Both the position numbers and the translations under genes were made by a program. Of a stretch of 64,000 nt of DNA, positions 1 to 10,924 are shown piece after piece. The notes below the pieces were generated by a model. That model saw nothing but the letters and a program-made list of their open reading frames with translations. It was not told where the DNA came from and made no database searches. The stretch is from Papio anubis (taxonomy: Eukaryota > Chordata > Mammalia > Primates > Cercopithecidae): assembly GCF_008728515.1 (NCBI RefSeq), contig NC_044989.1, forward strand, positions 75,479,754 through 75,543,753, written 5' to 3'. Position 1 is the stretch's first letter, and each line of letters opens with the position of its first letter.

Positions 1-1001
1 CAAAACAACAAGAGAAAGCTTGTGAGGGTCAGCTAATGCCTTCACTAGAGTCTGAACCAAGCAGACCAGTGAAGCTTTGAAAGCCTTCTCATATTCATCT
101 TCCTACCAACCTCCAAAGAGAAAATATCCCTGACTTTATTTTTTAACCATTGCCCCAGCTCGGACTTGATACTCTGGTGTCAGATTTTAAAAAAATGTAT
201 GATGTTAAAATGTTGTTTTACAAATTTTCTTAGAGTTAAAATTCTACGAAGTTCTTTAATTCTTCCACAGAACTTTGCATAGTTCTTTAAATCTCAATAG
301 ATGTTGTGACATGATCAAGAAGGTAATAGCAGAAATCTTTTCTGAGCCACTGCTCATTCTCACCTACAATACTATACACCTAATTTATTTTGTAAAGTTT
401 CAATAAGGCTGGCATTGGCCAGGGATAATTTCAAAGAAGATTCAACCAGGTGATTTAGGACTTTTGCCTCTCTAATGCCTTTTTATGTATGTGAGCATCT
501 TCAAGTAGTTTTTTCATCTGCAACCTTCTCTATTTAAGCATTAAAATTAAGAAGGGCTCTGGAAACCTTTTGAGGCACCTTTCAAAATGGATAAAAGCTT
601 TCCAGGCAGATAAAGGCTGTTTTTCTTTATCTCTTCAGGAGCCATTGGCATATGGTATATCTACTCTGAAATGGTAAAGCAGTGAACCTTCGACTTCCTA
701 TCAAGTAATCCAACATGTCTTTTACTTGGGGTGCTGTGTAATCATCAATATTAATCAGATAATTAAGAGTATGATACACCACACATATTCAAATGTTTCC
801 AGACATTTTTCTCATAACCACAATGGGAAAAGCATATGGACTATGGATCTTGGTAATGGTCCAGTTAAACGTCAGTTCTTTAATATAATTCTTCATGTCA
901 TTAATTGTCAATAGATCTTTCCTTGAATGCTCTTGAGTCATTTAGCTTCAGGATGCTCAGGTTGCTTTGACACACCCCATATCATATTCCATGGAGAAAA
1001 C
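1..1001 (-). pseudogene. Decayed Ty3/gypsy-class retrotransposon pol (RT to RNase H)
   Basis: Read on the minus strand, this stretch is collinear with the pol polyprotein of Ty3/gypsy elements. In order: VFSMEYDMGC at 1001-972, matching the conserved linker just before RT; LKLNDSRAFKERS near 957-913, like the usual 'IKL-D-PFKER' block; SPYAFPIVV at 842-816; IDDYTAPQVKDMLDYLIGSR at 749-690; MAPEE near 645-631; TAFICLESFYPF near 620-585; VLNHLVESSLKLSLA near 452-408; and EDEYEKAFKA (102-73) then ALADPH (39-22), which fit the start of the RNase H domain. Several stops and frameshifts break it, and the segment that should carry the catalytic YLDD box appears deleted between about 510 and 530. Integrase would lie beyond the left edge. 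No gag or LTR is recognised. It could be a mammalian gypsy fossil of the MamGypsy kind; I cannot assign a subfamily. Confidence is high for the class, low for the name. Confidence 0.8.
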
Positions 1002-1371
1002 TGTGTTGCTCCCCCTGCACTTTCTTTCAGTCTCTCCTTCATGTCTCAGAAACTGAAAAGTCATCAAAGTTAAATCTGTCTGAACTCAGCTTACGGAATT
1101 TTCTAGAACAGTGCTGGGGACGAATATGGTTTGTGAGTTATTTTGTTTTCTACTTTTCTCCACGTTCTGGTTGGAAGTCTGGCACAATTAATGGAGAACA
1201 TAATTAAATATTTGTTATCAGCCACAACCTTTAATGGGGTAGTGTTGCCCACTCAAGGGTTTTTCCCTCCTACTATTTCCATGGGATATCAACAGTCACA
1301 ACAGCTGTCTCTACCTTTCTATAATCTGTTCAGTGAATTTCAATCTCAACAATATAAGATAGTAATCATTA

Positions 1372-1586
1372 TCTGTTCATTCAACAAATATTCAAGTGCC
1401 AAATTCTGTGCTACACATACAGTAAATAAGTATGATTTCTGTTCCGAACAAGAGAAACATGTAAAAAGGCAAGTACAATATAGCATGATAAATGTAATAT
1501 TAGGGGAAACATGGAGCACATAAAGGGAACCTGGCCCTGAGCTGGAGAGTCAGGGCAGGCTTCACAATGGGGTGACATCTGAGCTG
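1372..1586 (-). mobile_element. L2 LINE 3' fragment, antisense
   Basis: The stretch starts with 'ttcattcaacaaatattcaagtgcc', the reverse of the L2 3' end, and proceeds to 'gggcaggcttcacaatggggtgacatctgagctg', a typical antisense L2 continuation. Old and diverged. It directly follows the gypsy-like remnant. Confidence 0.65.
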
Positions 1587-1592
1587 CCTATG

Positions 1593-1735
1593 CCATGCTG
1601 TGGTAACAAACAGCCCCCACATCCCAGTGGCTTAACTAATGGAGGTTTATTTCTTGCTTCTGTAGGAAACATTCTAATTACAGTTCCTTGGTCACAACTA
1701 ATCACATGGTCCCCCTGAGCTCCCCCGGAGCTCAG
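1593..1735 (+). repeat. Ancient interspersed repeat, family not assigned (short copy)
   Basis: Begins 'ccatgctgtggtaacaaac', followed by 'cagtggcttaac' and 'ggtttatttcttgc', then jumps to 'taatcacatggtcccc'. The same family recurs at 3831-4262 in longer form, so this copy has lost its middle. I recognise it as a common old mammalian repeat but cannot name it safely. Confidence 0.5.
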
Positions 1736-2192
1736 GAAGGGTGATTGTCATGAACTCAGAAAGGAGGACTGTGAAACAGAATTTTGAATGGCATTGTCTC
1801 TGCCACAATCCATCTTTCTGGCTACCAGATACCCATTTTATTCTCTCTTCCACACATAGAATACAGTCAATTCAGTATCTCAGCCAGTTACAGTATCAAA
1901 TTCGAAGTCCAGGATTTCTGGATAAATTAGATGATTAAGAATATGGTACAGCATGCATATTTAAATGTTTCTAGGTATGAATGTATTGACAGAGTCTCAT
2001 ATGAACTAAAAATAGACAAGTATCTGTGCTTCCACCCTACACCAAATATGCGATTGTAAAATAAGATGGGTGAAATCACAATAAACATTCTCATTTAGAA
2101 GGGAGAAGGATAGAAAATACATAGCAGTCACTAGTCCATGATAATTCTGAAATCATCCTGGGCAGTCTTTACGGGATACCTTTCACCTGAAG
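1736..2192. other. No feature recognised
   Basis: AT-rich DNA. The stretch near 1815-1920 has the look of an old LTR-element internal sequence, but nothing is firm enough to call. A 65-codon open frame at 1741-1938 has no recognisable motif. Confidence 0.4.
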
Positions 2193-2414
2193 CAGTTGTT
2201 CCCAGCCAGGGACAATTCTGTCCCCTAGGGGAAATTTGACAAATGTCTCCAGACATTTCTTTTTGTCACAGCTGGGGAAAAGAATCTACTGGCATCTAGT
2301 GGGTAGAAGTAAGGGATGCTGCTAAACATCCTGCAATGCACAGGACAGCCCCCATCCCTTAACAAAAAAATTACTGAGTCCAAAAGTTCAATAATGCCAA
2401 GGCTGAGAACCCTG
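2193..2414 (+). mobile_element. MER5A (hAT-Charlie non-autonomous element)
   Basis: Near full-length match to the MER5A pattern: starts 'cagttgttcccagccagggacaattctg', contains 'tggcatctagtgggtagaa' and 'gctaaacatcctgcaatgcac', and ends 'ggctgagaaccctg'. The two ends form the expected short terminal inverted repeat (cagttgttc / gagaaccctg, imperfect). It encodes nothing; such elements were moved in trans by a Charlie-type hAT transposase. Confidence 0.85.
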
Positions 2415-2768
2415 AGCTTGGGATAAGAAGGATTCCTGGAGTAGACCCTGATCTTGTGTCTTCATCCACTATGGCTTTGGGTCTTAGTTCTTACTTTTTG
2501 GAGCCTTGTCCTTTCCCCCCCATTTTTCTTCATGGTCACATCTAAATGGAGTATTGAGGAATATTTCTCCTTGAGTGCAACACAGATGTTACCTCTGTAA
2601 AATGAGGGACCCAAGTGTCATTTAAAAGTCTTGAATAGTCACAACTTTGTTTTTTTTTTTCCTGATTCTTGGTTTCTTTGATAGCTTAACTGTTTCAAAA
2701 ACATGTCTATTTAATTCTTCTCAGTGTCTTGTGTCTGTACTCATCCCCAAAGTTCTTTATAAGACATG
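2415..2768. other. No feature recognised
   Basis: Unassigned DNA with a T-run near 2649-2661. I see no repeat family or coding signal here. Confidence 0.4.
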
Positions 2769-3278
2769 TGTATTAGTCAGGGTTCCCTAGAGGGACAGAA
2801 CTAGTTGGATAGATGTATATATGAAGGGGAGTTTATTAAGGAGTATTGACTCACACAATCACAAAGTGAAGTCCTAAAAGAGGGCATTTGCAAGCTGAAG
2901 AGTAGGAAGCCAGTCTGAGTCCCAAAACCTCAAAAGTAGGGAAGCTGACAGTGCGGCCTTCAGTCTGTCACCGAAGGCCCGAAAGCCACTGACAAACCAC
3001 TGGTGTAAGTCCAAGAGTCCAAAAACTGAAGAACTTGGAGTCTGATATTTGAAGGCAGGAAGCACCCATCATGGGAGAAAGATGAAGGCTGGAAGACTCA
3101 GCAAGTAGGTCTCTCCCACCTTCTTCTGCCTGCTTTGTAGATTGAGGGTAGGTCTACATCTCACAGTTCACTGACTCAAATGTTAATCTCCTTTGGCAAC
3201 ACCCTCACAGACACATCCAGGAACAATACTTTGCATCCTTCAATCCAATCAAATTGACTCTTAATATTAACCATCACA
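2769..3278 (-). mobile_element. MLT2A-type ERVL solo LTR, antisense
   Basis: Begins TGTATTAGTCAGGGTT and ends ATCACA, the reverse of an MLT2A LTR. Flanking 5-mers are acatg (2764-2768) and acacg (3279-3283), a 5-bp target duplication with one change, as expected for ERVL. The second copy at 58,972-59,481 is closely similar along most of its length. No internal ERVL sequence follows, so it is a solo LTR. Confidence 0.85.
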
Positions 3279-3830
3279 ACACGCTTCTCATACGTGTTCT
3301 CTTTTTTTGCTTTATCATCCCCCAAGCTGTCTTAGTGGAGGTCTGGAGTGTTTATTGAAAGGCTTCACATTTAGCCTCATCTCTGACCCAAGACTGAATT
3401 TTAGCAGGCTTTTGCCACCACTCATTTTTTTTTTCTTTCTTCTTTCTTTCTTTTTTTTTTTTTTTTTTAACATTGTTATCTCTTCCTGTTTGAGGAACAA
3501 AAGAAATTGGCTTTTCTGGTCCTTCAAAGTTATCAATTTCTGAGCTGTCTGTTCTTCATTTCTGCTTAATTCATTTCCTCATTCCAACTCTTTTTGTAAT
3601 TCCCCGCCAAATGCAGCCAAATGACAAATAACACAGATTATTACATTTCTTCTTTCCAGTGTCTTCCATTAGAGCTGAACAACTTCACTAGGGAAGTCGT
3701 TTCCAAGTATTCACAGAAAACAATTTTACTAAATATTTTACAACTTTATAACATGGATTAATGTTTTCCCAGCCTTGAATATCTATTTTCTTACCTTTGC
3801 TACCCATCTGCTATGCCAATGCCACATATA
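3279..3830. other. Unassigned DNA with a polypyrimidine tract
   Basis: Holds a T/C-only run at about 3424-3469 (T-runs with ctttc units). Open frames across it on both strands are products of the low-complexity run. No other feature seen. Confidence 0.5.
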
Positions 3831-4262
3831 TTAGTTTTTGCTGTGGTAATATCCAACTCCTGACACCATTTTCTGTATCAGTCGGAAAATACCAGGCCAT
3901 GCTATGGTCAGGAACATTTCCAAAGCTTAATGGGTTAACAACAACAAGAAGAACAAAACCTCTTGTTTTTTGCTCACACAAAGCCTGCTGTCGGCTTGGG
4001 TGACTCTGACTCTTTTTTCTGTAGTCACTCAAGAGATGCTGCCGCTTCAGGCTTAAGGCTCTGCCTTCTCAACTTGAGACCTCTGAGTTTGCAATAGCAG
4101 GTGAAGCAAGACATGAGAATCAGGCAGAAGCTTTCACTGCCGCAGGCTGGAAATGACACACATCACTTCTGATCACATTTCATTGGTAAAAGCTAGTGAA
4201 ATAGCTTCCCCTAATATCACAAGGGCTGAGAAGTGTACTTTTCCATGTGCCCAAGAAAGGGA
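3831..4262 (+). repeat. Ancient interspersed repeat, family not assigned (long copy)
   Basis: Second, fuller copy of the family at 1593-1735: 'gctgtggtaat', 'tgctcacacaaagcctgctg', 'ggaaatgacacacatcactt', 'gatcacatttcattgg' and 'ccatgtgcccaagaaagg' occur in the order usual for this widespread old mammalian repeat. I cannot name the family with certainty. Confidence 0.5.
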
Positions 4263-4339
4263 AATATTAAACTGCATTTTATAAACATAAAATATTGTCT
4301 CCTCTTAGCCAAAAACCTAAAGAGTTGTAAGGAGTTAAT

Positions 4340-4830
4340 GAGATAAAAGGAATGGAAAGGGAGAAAGAGTATTCCAGACAGAGAGGATTACGTATGTGAA
4401 AGCCTGGAGACTAAAAAGAATGTGGATCATTGAAGGAATTGACAGAAGTGTTCTGTGGCTGAAATGCTGTGAGGGCGATATTGGGAGAAGGAATTAAGAG
4501 AAGACAGTAAAGAAAAGCCAGATAGGGGCGCTCATTGTGCTGAGTTTTGTTAATTCATTTTAGGGAGAAAGGAATTCATTCAATGTGAAAGTGGGCATTT
4601 TAAGCAGGAGAGTGGTAACTTCACAAATATGTATTAGAAAAATTGCTCTGGCTTCTTAGAGTCCAGAATGGATTGGAGTGGGCAAGACAGGAGGCAGGGA
4701 TCCAGTTGGGAGATTCTTGCAACCTGAACTTCAGTAGTTTTAGAGAGGATAGAGTGACATGGATGAGTCTGACAGAGTCATAGGAGGCAGAGTCAACAGA
4801 AACTGATGAGTTATTAGCTATAAACAGGTG
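4340..4830 (-). mobile_element. L2 LINE fragment, antisense
   Basis: Contains the antisense L2 landmarks 'attccagacagagaggatta', 'gaaagcctggagac', 'ttttaagcaggagagtggt' and 'caggaggcagggatccagttggga' in order. Diverged; no open frame kept. Confidence 0.65.
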
Positions 4831-5107
4831 GTAGAGTCAGAGACGAGACCCGAGTTTCTGATTGCACTATTCGGTGGATTGTGACATCATTCACTGATGG
4901 AAAACACAGGCAGAAGTGAAAGCACTAAGACCCAGGCACCCCATCCTGTTAGTTTTTATAGTAGAAAGCTGGCCTGTTGTTGATGACAGAAAGACTTGAC
5001 AATTACATTAGCCACTGAGCATCAGGAGTCAAGGCCTTCTTTCAAAATCCCCACTTCTCTGGGAGTTTTAGGAGGCTACTCATTCTATAGGAATAAAATA
5101 GGGTGCT

Positions 5108-6115
5108 TATCAATGTCAACCATATCCTAATGAGAAGTTGAAGATCCCCATCCATAATGACTCTATGTTAGTATAGTCACTTTGGAAAATAGTCTCACTT
5201 ACAAAAGTTGAACATATACTATGATAATTAATTTTGTGTCTCAGCTTGGCTGGACCATACTGTTCAAATACATGGTCAAGCATTATTCTGGATATTTCTG
5301 TGAGGGTGTTTTGGATGAGATTAACATTTAAATAGGTGGAAATTGCAGCTGATGGTCTTTGGACCTGAACTGTACGCTTGGCTCTTTCCTGAGTATCCAG
5401 CTTGCTGGCACATCCTGTAGATTTTGAACTTGCCAGCCTCCATAATTACAAAAGCCAGTGTCTTAAAACAAATATTTTTCTTACTATATAGACACACATC
5501 CTATCAGTTCTATTTTTCTGAATAACTTGGTCTAATACATATGCTAACTATACAACCTAGTAATTCCACCTTTGGGTATGTACCATGGAGAAAGTGGAGA
5601 AGGTGAATATCAGATGCACAGACAAAAATGTTAACAGCAACATTGTTCATAGCTGTCCCAATAACTTCACAAATGTCTATCAGCAGTAATATATATATAG
5701 ACACATTGTACTATGGCCATACAATGAATAATATACAGCAATGAGAATGCATGAACTAGAGTAACACACAAAAACATGAATGAATCTTATGAACATAATG
5801 CTGAATGGAAAGAAAGCAAGCTATAGAAGAACATACACAATAAATTTTCTCTATATAAATTAAATAACATGAAAAAGTAAATTATAATTTTAAGGATGCA
5901 TATTTAAGTAGTAATAATTTAAAGAAAAAAGTAAGCAATTAATAAAAAATTCTAGGCAGTATTTTGAAAAGGAACATATAGGAGATTTCTAGGTGCTGCA
6001 ATGTTCTATTTCTTGTCCTGTGTAGTGGTTATGTGAGTCTTCACTTATACTTATCCAATATATTGTTCATTTATATTTAAGGTACTTTAGGTGTTTTTTT
6101 TCATAATGTAAAAAA
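5108..6115 (+). mobile_element. L1M-type LINE-1 3' end, sense, split by an LTR
   Basis: The end of ORF2 and 3'UTR of an old L1 read on the plus strand: before the LTR, 'tatagtcactttggaaaata'; after it, 'gcaacattgttcatagctgtc', 'tatcagcagtaatatata' and 'catgaatgaatcttatgaac'. It tails off into A-rich sequence near 6115. An MLT2B LTR sits inside at 5222-5539, and the two L1 halves join across it. Confidence 0.65.
5222..5539 (+). mobile_element. MLT2B-type ERVL solo LTR, internally deleted
   Basis: Starts TGATAATTAATTTTGTGTC and ends 'tctaataca', with 'acttgccagcctccataatt' and 'cacacatcctatcagttct' near the 3' end, typical of MLT2B. At about 318 bp it is short, with middle sequence missing. 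Flanks tacta / tgcta may be the 5-bp target duplication. It interrupts an L1M 3' end. Confidence 0.7.
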
Positions 6116-6772
6116 GAAATATACTTTTCTGATATTCCCTCTAATTTTTTTTCAGTCAGAGGATGGTTTATCCCAACCATTGGAGCTGATAAATTATTCC
6201 CATCCTCTTCCCTGCAGAATAATGTGTGTGTGTGTGTGTGTGTGTGTGTGTTGGGGGTGGTTCTCTGCTAATAGAGATAAGACCTTGTCTTGTCTACCCC
6301 CTGAAAGCATTAATGACCTTAACGTGATCTCAAATTGCTGGGCCATATTTGCTTTGACTTCTACCACTAAAGCCTGAAGCAGGGTTTCTGTGTCTTGTGC
6401 TTTTTCTTCTGTTCATTTCCTTTTCCTGATTAACTGTGACAGTGAAAATCTAAAGAGGCCTGGAGACTTTAAAGCAGTTTGAGTATCCACAGTAGCATGT
6501 CACTGTTTATAGCATCTGTTGTCACAGGTTCTGAATAGGCCTGCATTAGCCAGTCTTCAAATCTACTGACCCTTCTTCACTATTTTTTGTAATGATTACT
6601 TTTGATATAGGTCCAGCTGGGGGTAGTTTGCCTGGACTGTGAGGCAGTGTTAAATCTCCACCTGCTTTTTAGCAGTCAGTCACTTCAAGGCTCCAATGAC
6701 CTCTAATGGAAGAAACACTGACTTTGTGATTTTTGTTCTCTTCCTTGCCTCAGGGACCTGCCATTATGGCAC
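6116..6772. other. Unassigned DNA with a (TG)n microsatellite
   Basis: Contains a TG dinucleotide run at about 6223-6251. The rest shows no recognised repeat or coding pattern. Confidence 0.5.
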
Positions 6773-7126
6773 TGTCTTAGTCTGTTTGGGATGCCACTGA
6801 AGAATACCATAATCTGGGCAGCCCACAAACAGAAGCTTGTCTCTCCAAGTTCTGGAGGCTGAGAAGTCCAAATCAAGGCAACAGCTGACTCGATATCTGG
6901 CGAGGGCCTGCTTCCTGGTTCATAGATGGCAACCTCTTGCTGTGTCCTTGCATAGTGGAAGAAATAAGGCAGCTTTCTGGGACCTCTTTTATAAAAGCAC
7001 TAAATGCCATTCATGAGAGTTCTGCCCTCATGACCTAATCACCTCCCAAAGGCCCCACCTTCTAATATTGGTAATTAGGTTTCATCATATGAATTCTGGG
7101 CGTACACAAACATTCAGACCATGGCA
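6773..7126 (-). mobile_element. MLT1-type MaLR solo LTR, antisense
   Basis: Begins TGTCTTAGTCTGTTTGGG and ends CAGACCATGGCA, with 'cctgcttcctggttcatagatgg' and 'gaccta atcacctcccaaagg' inside: an MLT1A/B-like LTR reversed. It is flanked by a perfect 5-bp target duplication, ggcac at 6768-6772 and 7127-7131, which fixes both boundaries. Confidence 0.9.
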
Positions 7127-7131
7127 GGCAC

Positions 7132-7814
7132 CACCTCAGCAGTGCATTCTAACCCAATTTCAAAATCTTCTTCTGCATGAACTGGGAGTCACCAAGTCTC
7201 CAAACATGTACATCTGGTGTATCATTTGCTTCTTCTCCAGGCCTGACTGCTTTCCCTCTTGCCTATTGCAGAAGCTCATCCCAGGGGATTCAAAGGGCGT
7301 TTGAACTGATCCAAACTTACTTTCTATCATAAGACTTTTCTTCCAGCTACGGGAAAGACCCCATTAAAAATAATTTCATAAATTTGGTTTCTTTTGATAC
7401 TGGCTTCTAGTACTTCTCTTCATTTAACAATTTTCCCACTTAAAGCTATTCACGAATTTGTGAAGGTCCAACTCTGTGTCTGCCATATCAAGTCCAATCA
7501 GTGTTATCCCCCAGGAAGTTGACTAGCTTCATTTTTTTTCCCTACCTTGGGGATAAAAGGAAGTGGGACCAGCCTAATCTTTGAACATTGGCACATATTT
7601 CAAGACATGACTCTGCCAGTGGTCGGGCAGCCATGATGCAGATGCCCTCCTGGTTTTATTCTATGAATAGTGTTTTATTATGCAAATGGGCACTATATCA
7701 GAATTCATCAAAAACCTTGGGTTAGAACATCCAATGTATAACCTCTGTTCACAGAGACCACACTTTATTTTAGGGTCATATTAACTACAATAATCTGAAT
7801 ACACTGGTTCCTGG
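7132..7814. other. No feature recognised
   Basis: Roughly 680 bp without recognisable repeat, RNA gene or coding pattern. It may be unique sequence. Confidence 0.4.
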
Positions 7815-7828
7815 CCCCATCCTCTTTT

Positions 7829-8107
7829 TTTTTTTTTTTTTGAGACGGAGATCCCTCTTTCGCCCAGGCTGGAGTGCAGTGGCGCGATCTCGGCTCACTG
7901 CAAGCTCCGCCTCCCGGGTTCTCCCCATTCTCCTGCCTCAGCCTCCTGAGTAGCTGGGACTACAGGCGCCCGCTACCGCGTCCGGCTAATTTTTTGTATT
8001 TTTAGTAGAGACGGGGTTTCACCATGGTCTTGATCTCCTGACCCTGTGATCCGCCTGCCTCGGCCTCCCAAAGTGCTGGGATTACAGGCTGAGCCACTGC
8101 GCCCGGC
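7829..8107 (-). mobile_element. AluY, antisense
   Basis: Complete Alu in reverse, with a T-run at the left (the poly-A tail) and GGCC at the right. The 'caagctccgcctcccgggtt' block is the AluY-type variant, and many CpGs survive, so it is relatively young. Target duplication: ccccatcctctttt at 7815-7828 and 8108-8121. Confidence 0.92.
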
Positions 8108-8121
8108 CCCCATCCTCTTTT

Positions 8122-9642
8122 AAAAGGACCTCTAGACCCTGAAAACTCCCAGTTATTTCCAGAGACTCTCTCATCAGTGCTTATTAACAAATCCTTCCAG
8201 CCACCACATAGCACTTGCTATTTCCTTTACCCTTCTCTAGTCTTTTTTAATGAGGCCTATGAAGTTCGCTGTCCCAGCTGCCCACCAATGAGCTGCCACC
8301 CTCAAGACTCTCTGACCATAAGAGTAAGAAGAAATTGGGGGCATTATCCATCTTCCTCTTGTGTGACCCTCTTTGCATCCCAGTGACTGAGTCTTTCAGT
8401 AAAATAGTGCCTTCCATTTCTGTCTGCAGCCACTTTCTCCTCAGGACTCACACAGGAGTCGCCACAGAAGTTAATTTCTATTCTTTCTCATAGCCTTATT
8501 CTTTCTCATCATTCACCAACTCCCATAAGTTCTAGAATCAGCCCTTTGGACATGAGACTCGTATTTTACTTTAAAGCTTTTTCTACGTTAAGCCGTTTCT
8601 TCACGAGGAGAGGAAATTGAAAGACTATGACAATAATAGGAAGAAGTAGAGAAATCTCTAGGATCCAAGTAATCCTCCTAACAGCAGTATGTTAATCTTG
8701 TCTGGCCATTTGAAAGTTTTCAGTTCTGGCTTGAGGAGAATGTTTGGCAGATAATTTAAGAAATTGACTGGAAAAAGGCTTAATGAATGATCCATGTTCT
8801 CTTTAGATTTAAAGTTAACACAGAGCTGTACTGTGGAGATAAAGGGCGGGAAGCCATGGTGGTAATCAGCAGACATAGAAAGTGACTCTCTGAGGAAGAA
8901 TATAATTATGTAGGAATAGCAACAACAAGACGTCACTGCCAGTGATTCTAATTGAGTTCCCTCCATTTGCCAAAACAGAGAATGTTGTCAGAAGGAAAGT
9001 AGGCTGGACAGGCATGAGCTACAGGGATTTCTGGATAGTGGGAGGTGAAGAAATTGCAGTTTAGACAGCTAGGGAGGCTTGGTTCAGGCTGGGTGTGCCT
9101 GTGTAGTCGGACAGTTATGGTTCTTCAGGTTAGCAACAGCAAGAGCAAGGCCTGAAGGCTTTCTCTGTCCCAGGGCTGACCTAAGGGTTCTCCCTGTCCC
9201 TTGTGGTGGGAGTAGGTAGAATGGACAAGGTACCAGAGCATCCATGGCCTTTCCAAACTGAGATGCTAGAAGGTTCTATGTGGCCTGCTGTGGGTTGGCG
9301 TCAGGTCCTCTCGTGAGGATGCATCATTTCCTGCACTCATGAGGAACCAATAGTTTGCCTTTCATGCTCCTTCTTTCTCTAGCATTGCTTTTAGATAACC
9401 CTTTCTTTTTACTCAAATTTCTATCTCATGATGCCCCTACTTTTGGCAGAAACTCGACTGAATGTGTGTTTGCCTGAACAATGGATGACGCAATGGCATT
9501 TAGAGCAGTTTCCAAAGGTGGCGATCATAATTTAATGCTTCTTGATCACTGTGGAAATATAGGGCTTTATCTCTGCTTGGAAGGTTAAAGTCTAAAGGAA
9601 TCTTAGAGATCATCTTCTTCTGTTTGATGCCCTGTAGTTTAA
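8122..9642. other. No feature recognised (about 1.5 kb)
   Basis: The longest stretch in the window without an identified element. Open frames here are short and carry no motif I can name. Candidate unique sequence. Confidence 0.4.
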
Positions 9643-10720
9643 AGTTTATTAATCCAACCATTATTTATTGACTTTCTACCATGTGCCAGGTAATATGCTA
9701 GATGTTGGGGACAGAGATAAACAAGATAGAAATAATTCCTCCACTAATGAGATGTATAGACAACAGGTGGGGGCAACATAGCGTGCTATAGGATTTCACC
9801 AAACCTTGTCTTGGGGGTTCAGGGAAGGTTTCTCAGAGCCAGTGATATATGAGCTAAGACCTGAAGAATGAGAAGTGGCAGCCAAGCAAAGGGAAGACAG
9901 GAAGCTACAGCCCAGGAAAAATAAGTGACTTTTTAAGGGGAGAGCCAGGACTGTTTCTCAAACCTTCAAACTCCCAGTTCCTTGCTTTTTCTTATTCTGG
10001 GCATATCCAAAGCAGTAGAATTAACAAGAAGAAATCACATCACCTCCCTTCAATAATTCCATAGTCTAATGGAGAGATTGATACATCAGTTAACACAACA
10101 CAATAAGTGCCATGATAGCTCCCAGGACAGGGAGCACCTTGATGCATGCAAAGGTGACACTTAATTCAAGCTGGAGTAGAGAAGGGGAATCAGACACAAG
10201 TTTCCTGAGGAGGTGACTCTGAACCTGAATTTTCAGTAAAAAGTAGGTGGTTACCAGGTAAAGAAACTAAGGAGAGCAATATAGGTAGATTTTGTTGGGA
10301 AGACCCAGAAGCATCTAATCCCATGGCATATTTGAGGAATTACGAGTCATTCCATATGACTGGAGCATGCATGTCTGTGAAAAAGGGAAGGGAATTAAGG
10401 AATGGAACTGGCAGGCAAGAGCCACATTTGGGAGGATTTGCAGTGGATTGTGTTAAACAGTTAGAAGTTATCCTTGAGACAGTAGGAGCCAATGGATGAC
10501 TTAATTTGAGGCTAATCAGATTTACGTCTCTGAAAGAGCATCTTATCAATAATATGGAGAATGTATGGGAAAGGGTAAGATTAGGAGTGGGGAGACTAGA
10601 GCAAGAGCCACTGGAGGATTTCTAACTTGAGACTGTGGTTGTCTGAGTTAAAGCAGTGGGGATGGTGGGAAGTGGAGGGTTTTGAGAAATACTTAAGGGT
10701 GGAATTAGGGTAAGCAGTTT
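9643..10720 (-). mobile_element. L2 LINE, antisense, over 1 kb
   Basis: Starts with the reversed L2 3' end ('attatttattgactttctaccatgtgccagg'), passes 'ggttcagggaaggtttctcagag' and 'gagctaagacctgaagaatgag', and continues through 'ggagccaatggatgac' and 'gaaagagcatctt', which fit the antisense coding part. A second 3'-UTR-like copy near 10,080-10,230 suggests two overlapping L2 fragments. No frame survives. Confidence 0.6.
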
Positions 10721-10924
10721 GTCCCAGTTTGTCTTAGATCTTCCTTTTCTTTAGCACTGAAAGTCCAAAATCCTGGGAACCTTTCAGTGCCTGGCAAACG
10801 GGAGTGATTAGTCATCCTTGCGAAATCAACCGAACCCCTAAGATAAAGGGAGAGGTAGAAAGCGAAGTCAAAGATGACTTACCTCCAGGACTTTAAATTG
10901 GAAACCTTGACCAATGGTGGCACC

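Noticed and set aside
3307..3543. Open frames on both strands across 3.3-3.5 kb
   Set aside because: Produced by the T/C-only tract (poly-F on one strand, poly-K on the other).
5640..6060. Considered as a separate AT-rich satellite
   Set aside because: It is the 3' end of a plus-strand L1M, contiguous with the part before the MLT2B LTR.
8002..8214. Minus-strand open frame of 70 codons
   Set aside because: It runs through the AluY and its flank; Alu-derived frame only.
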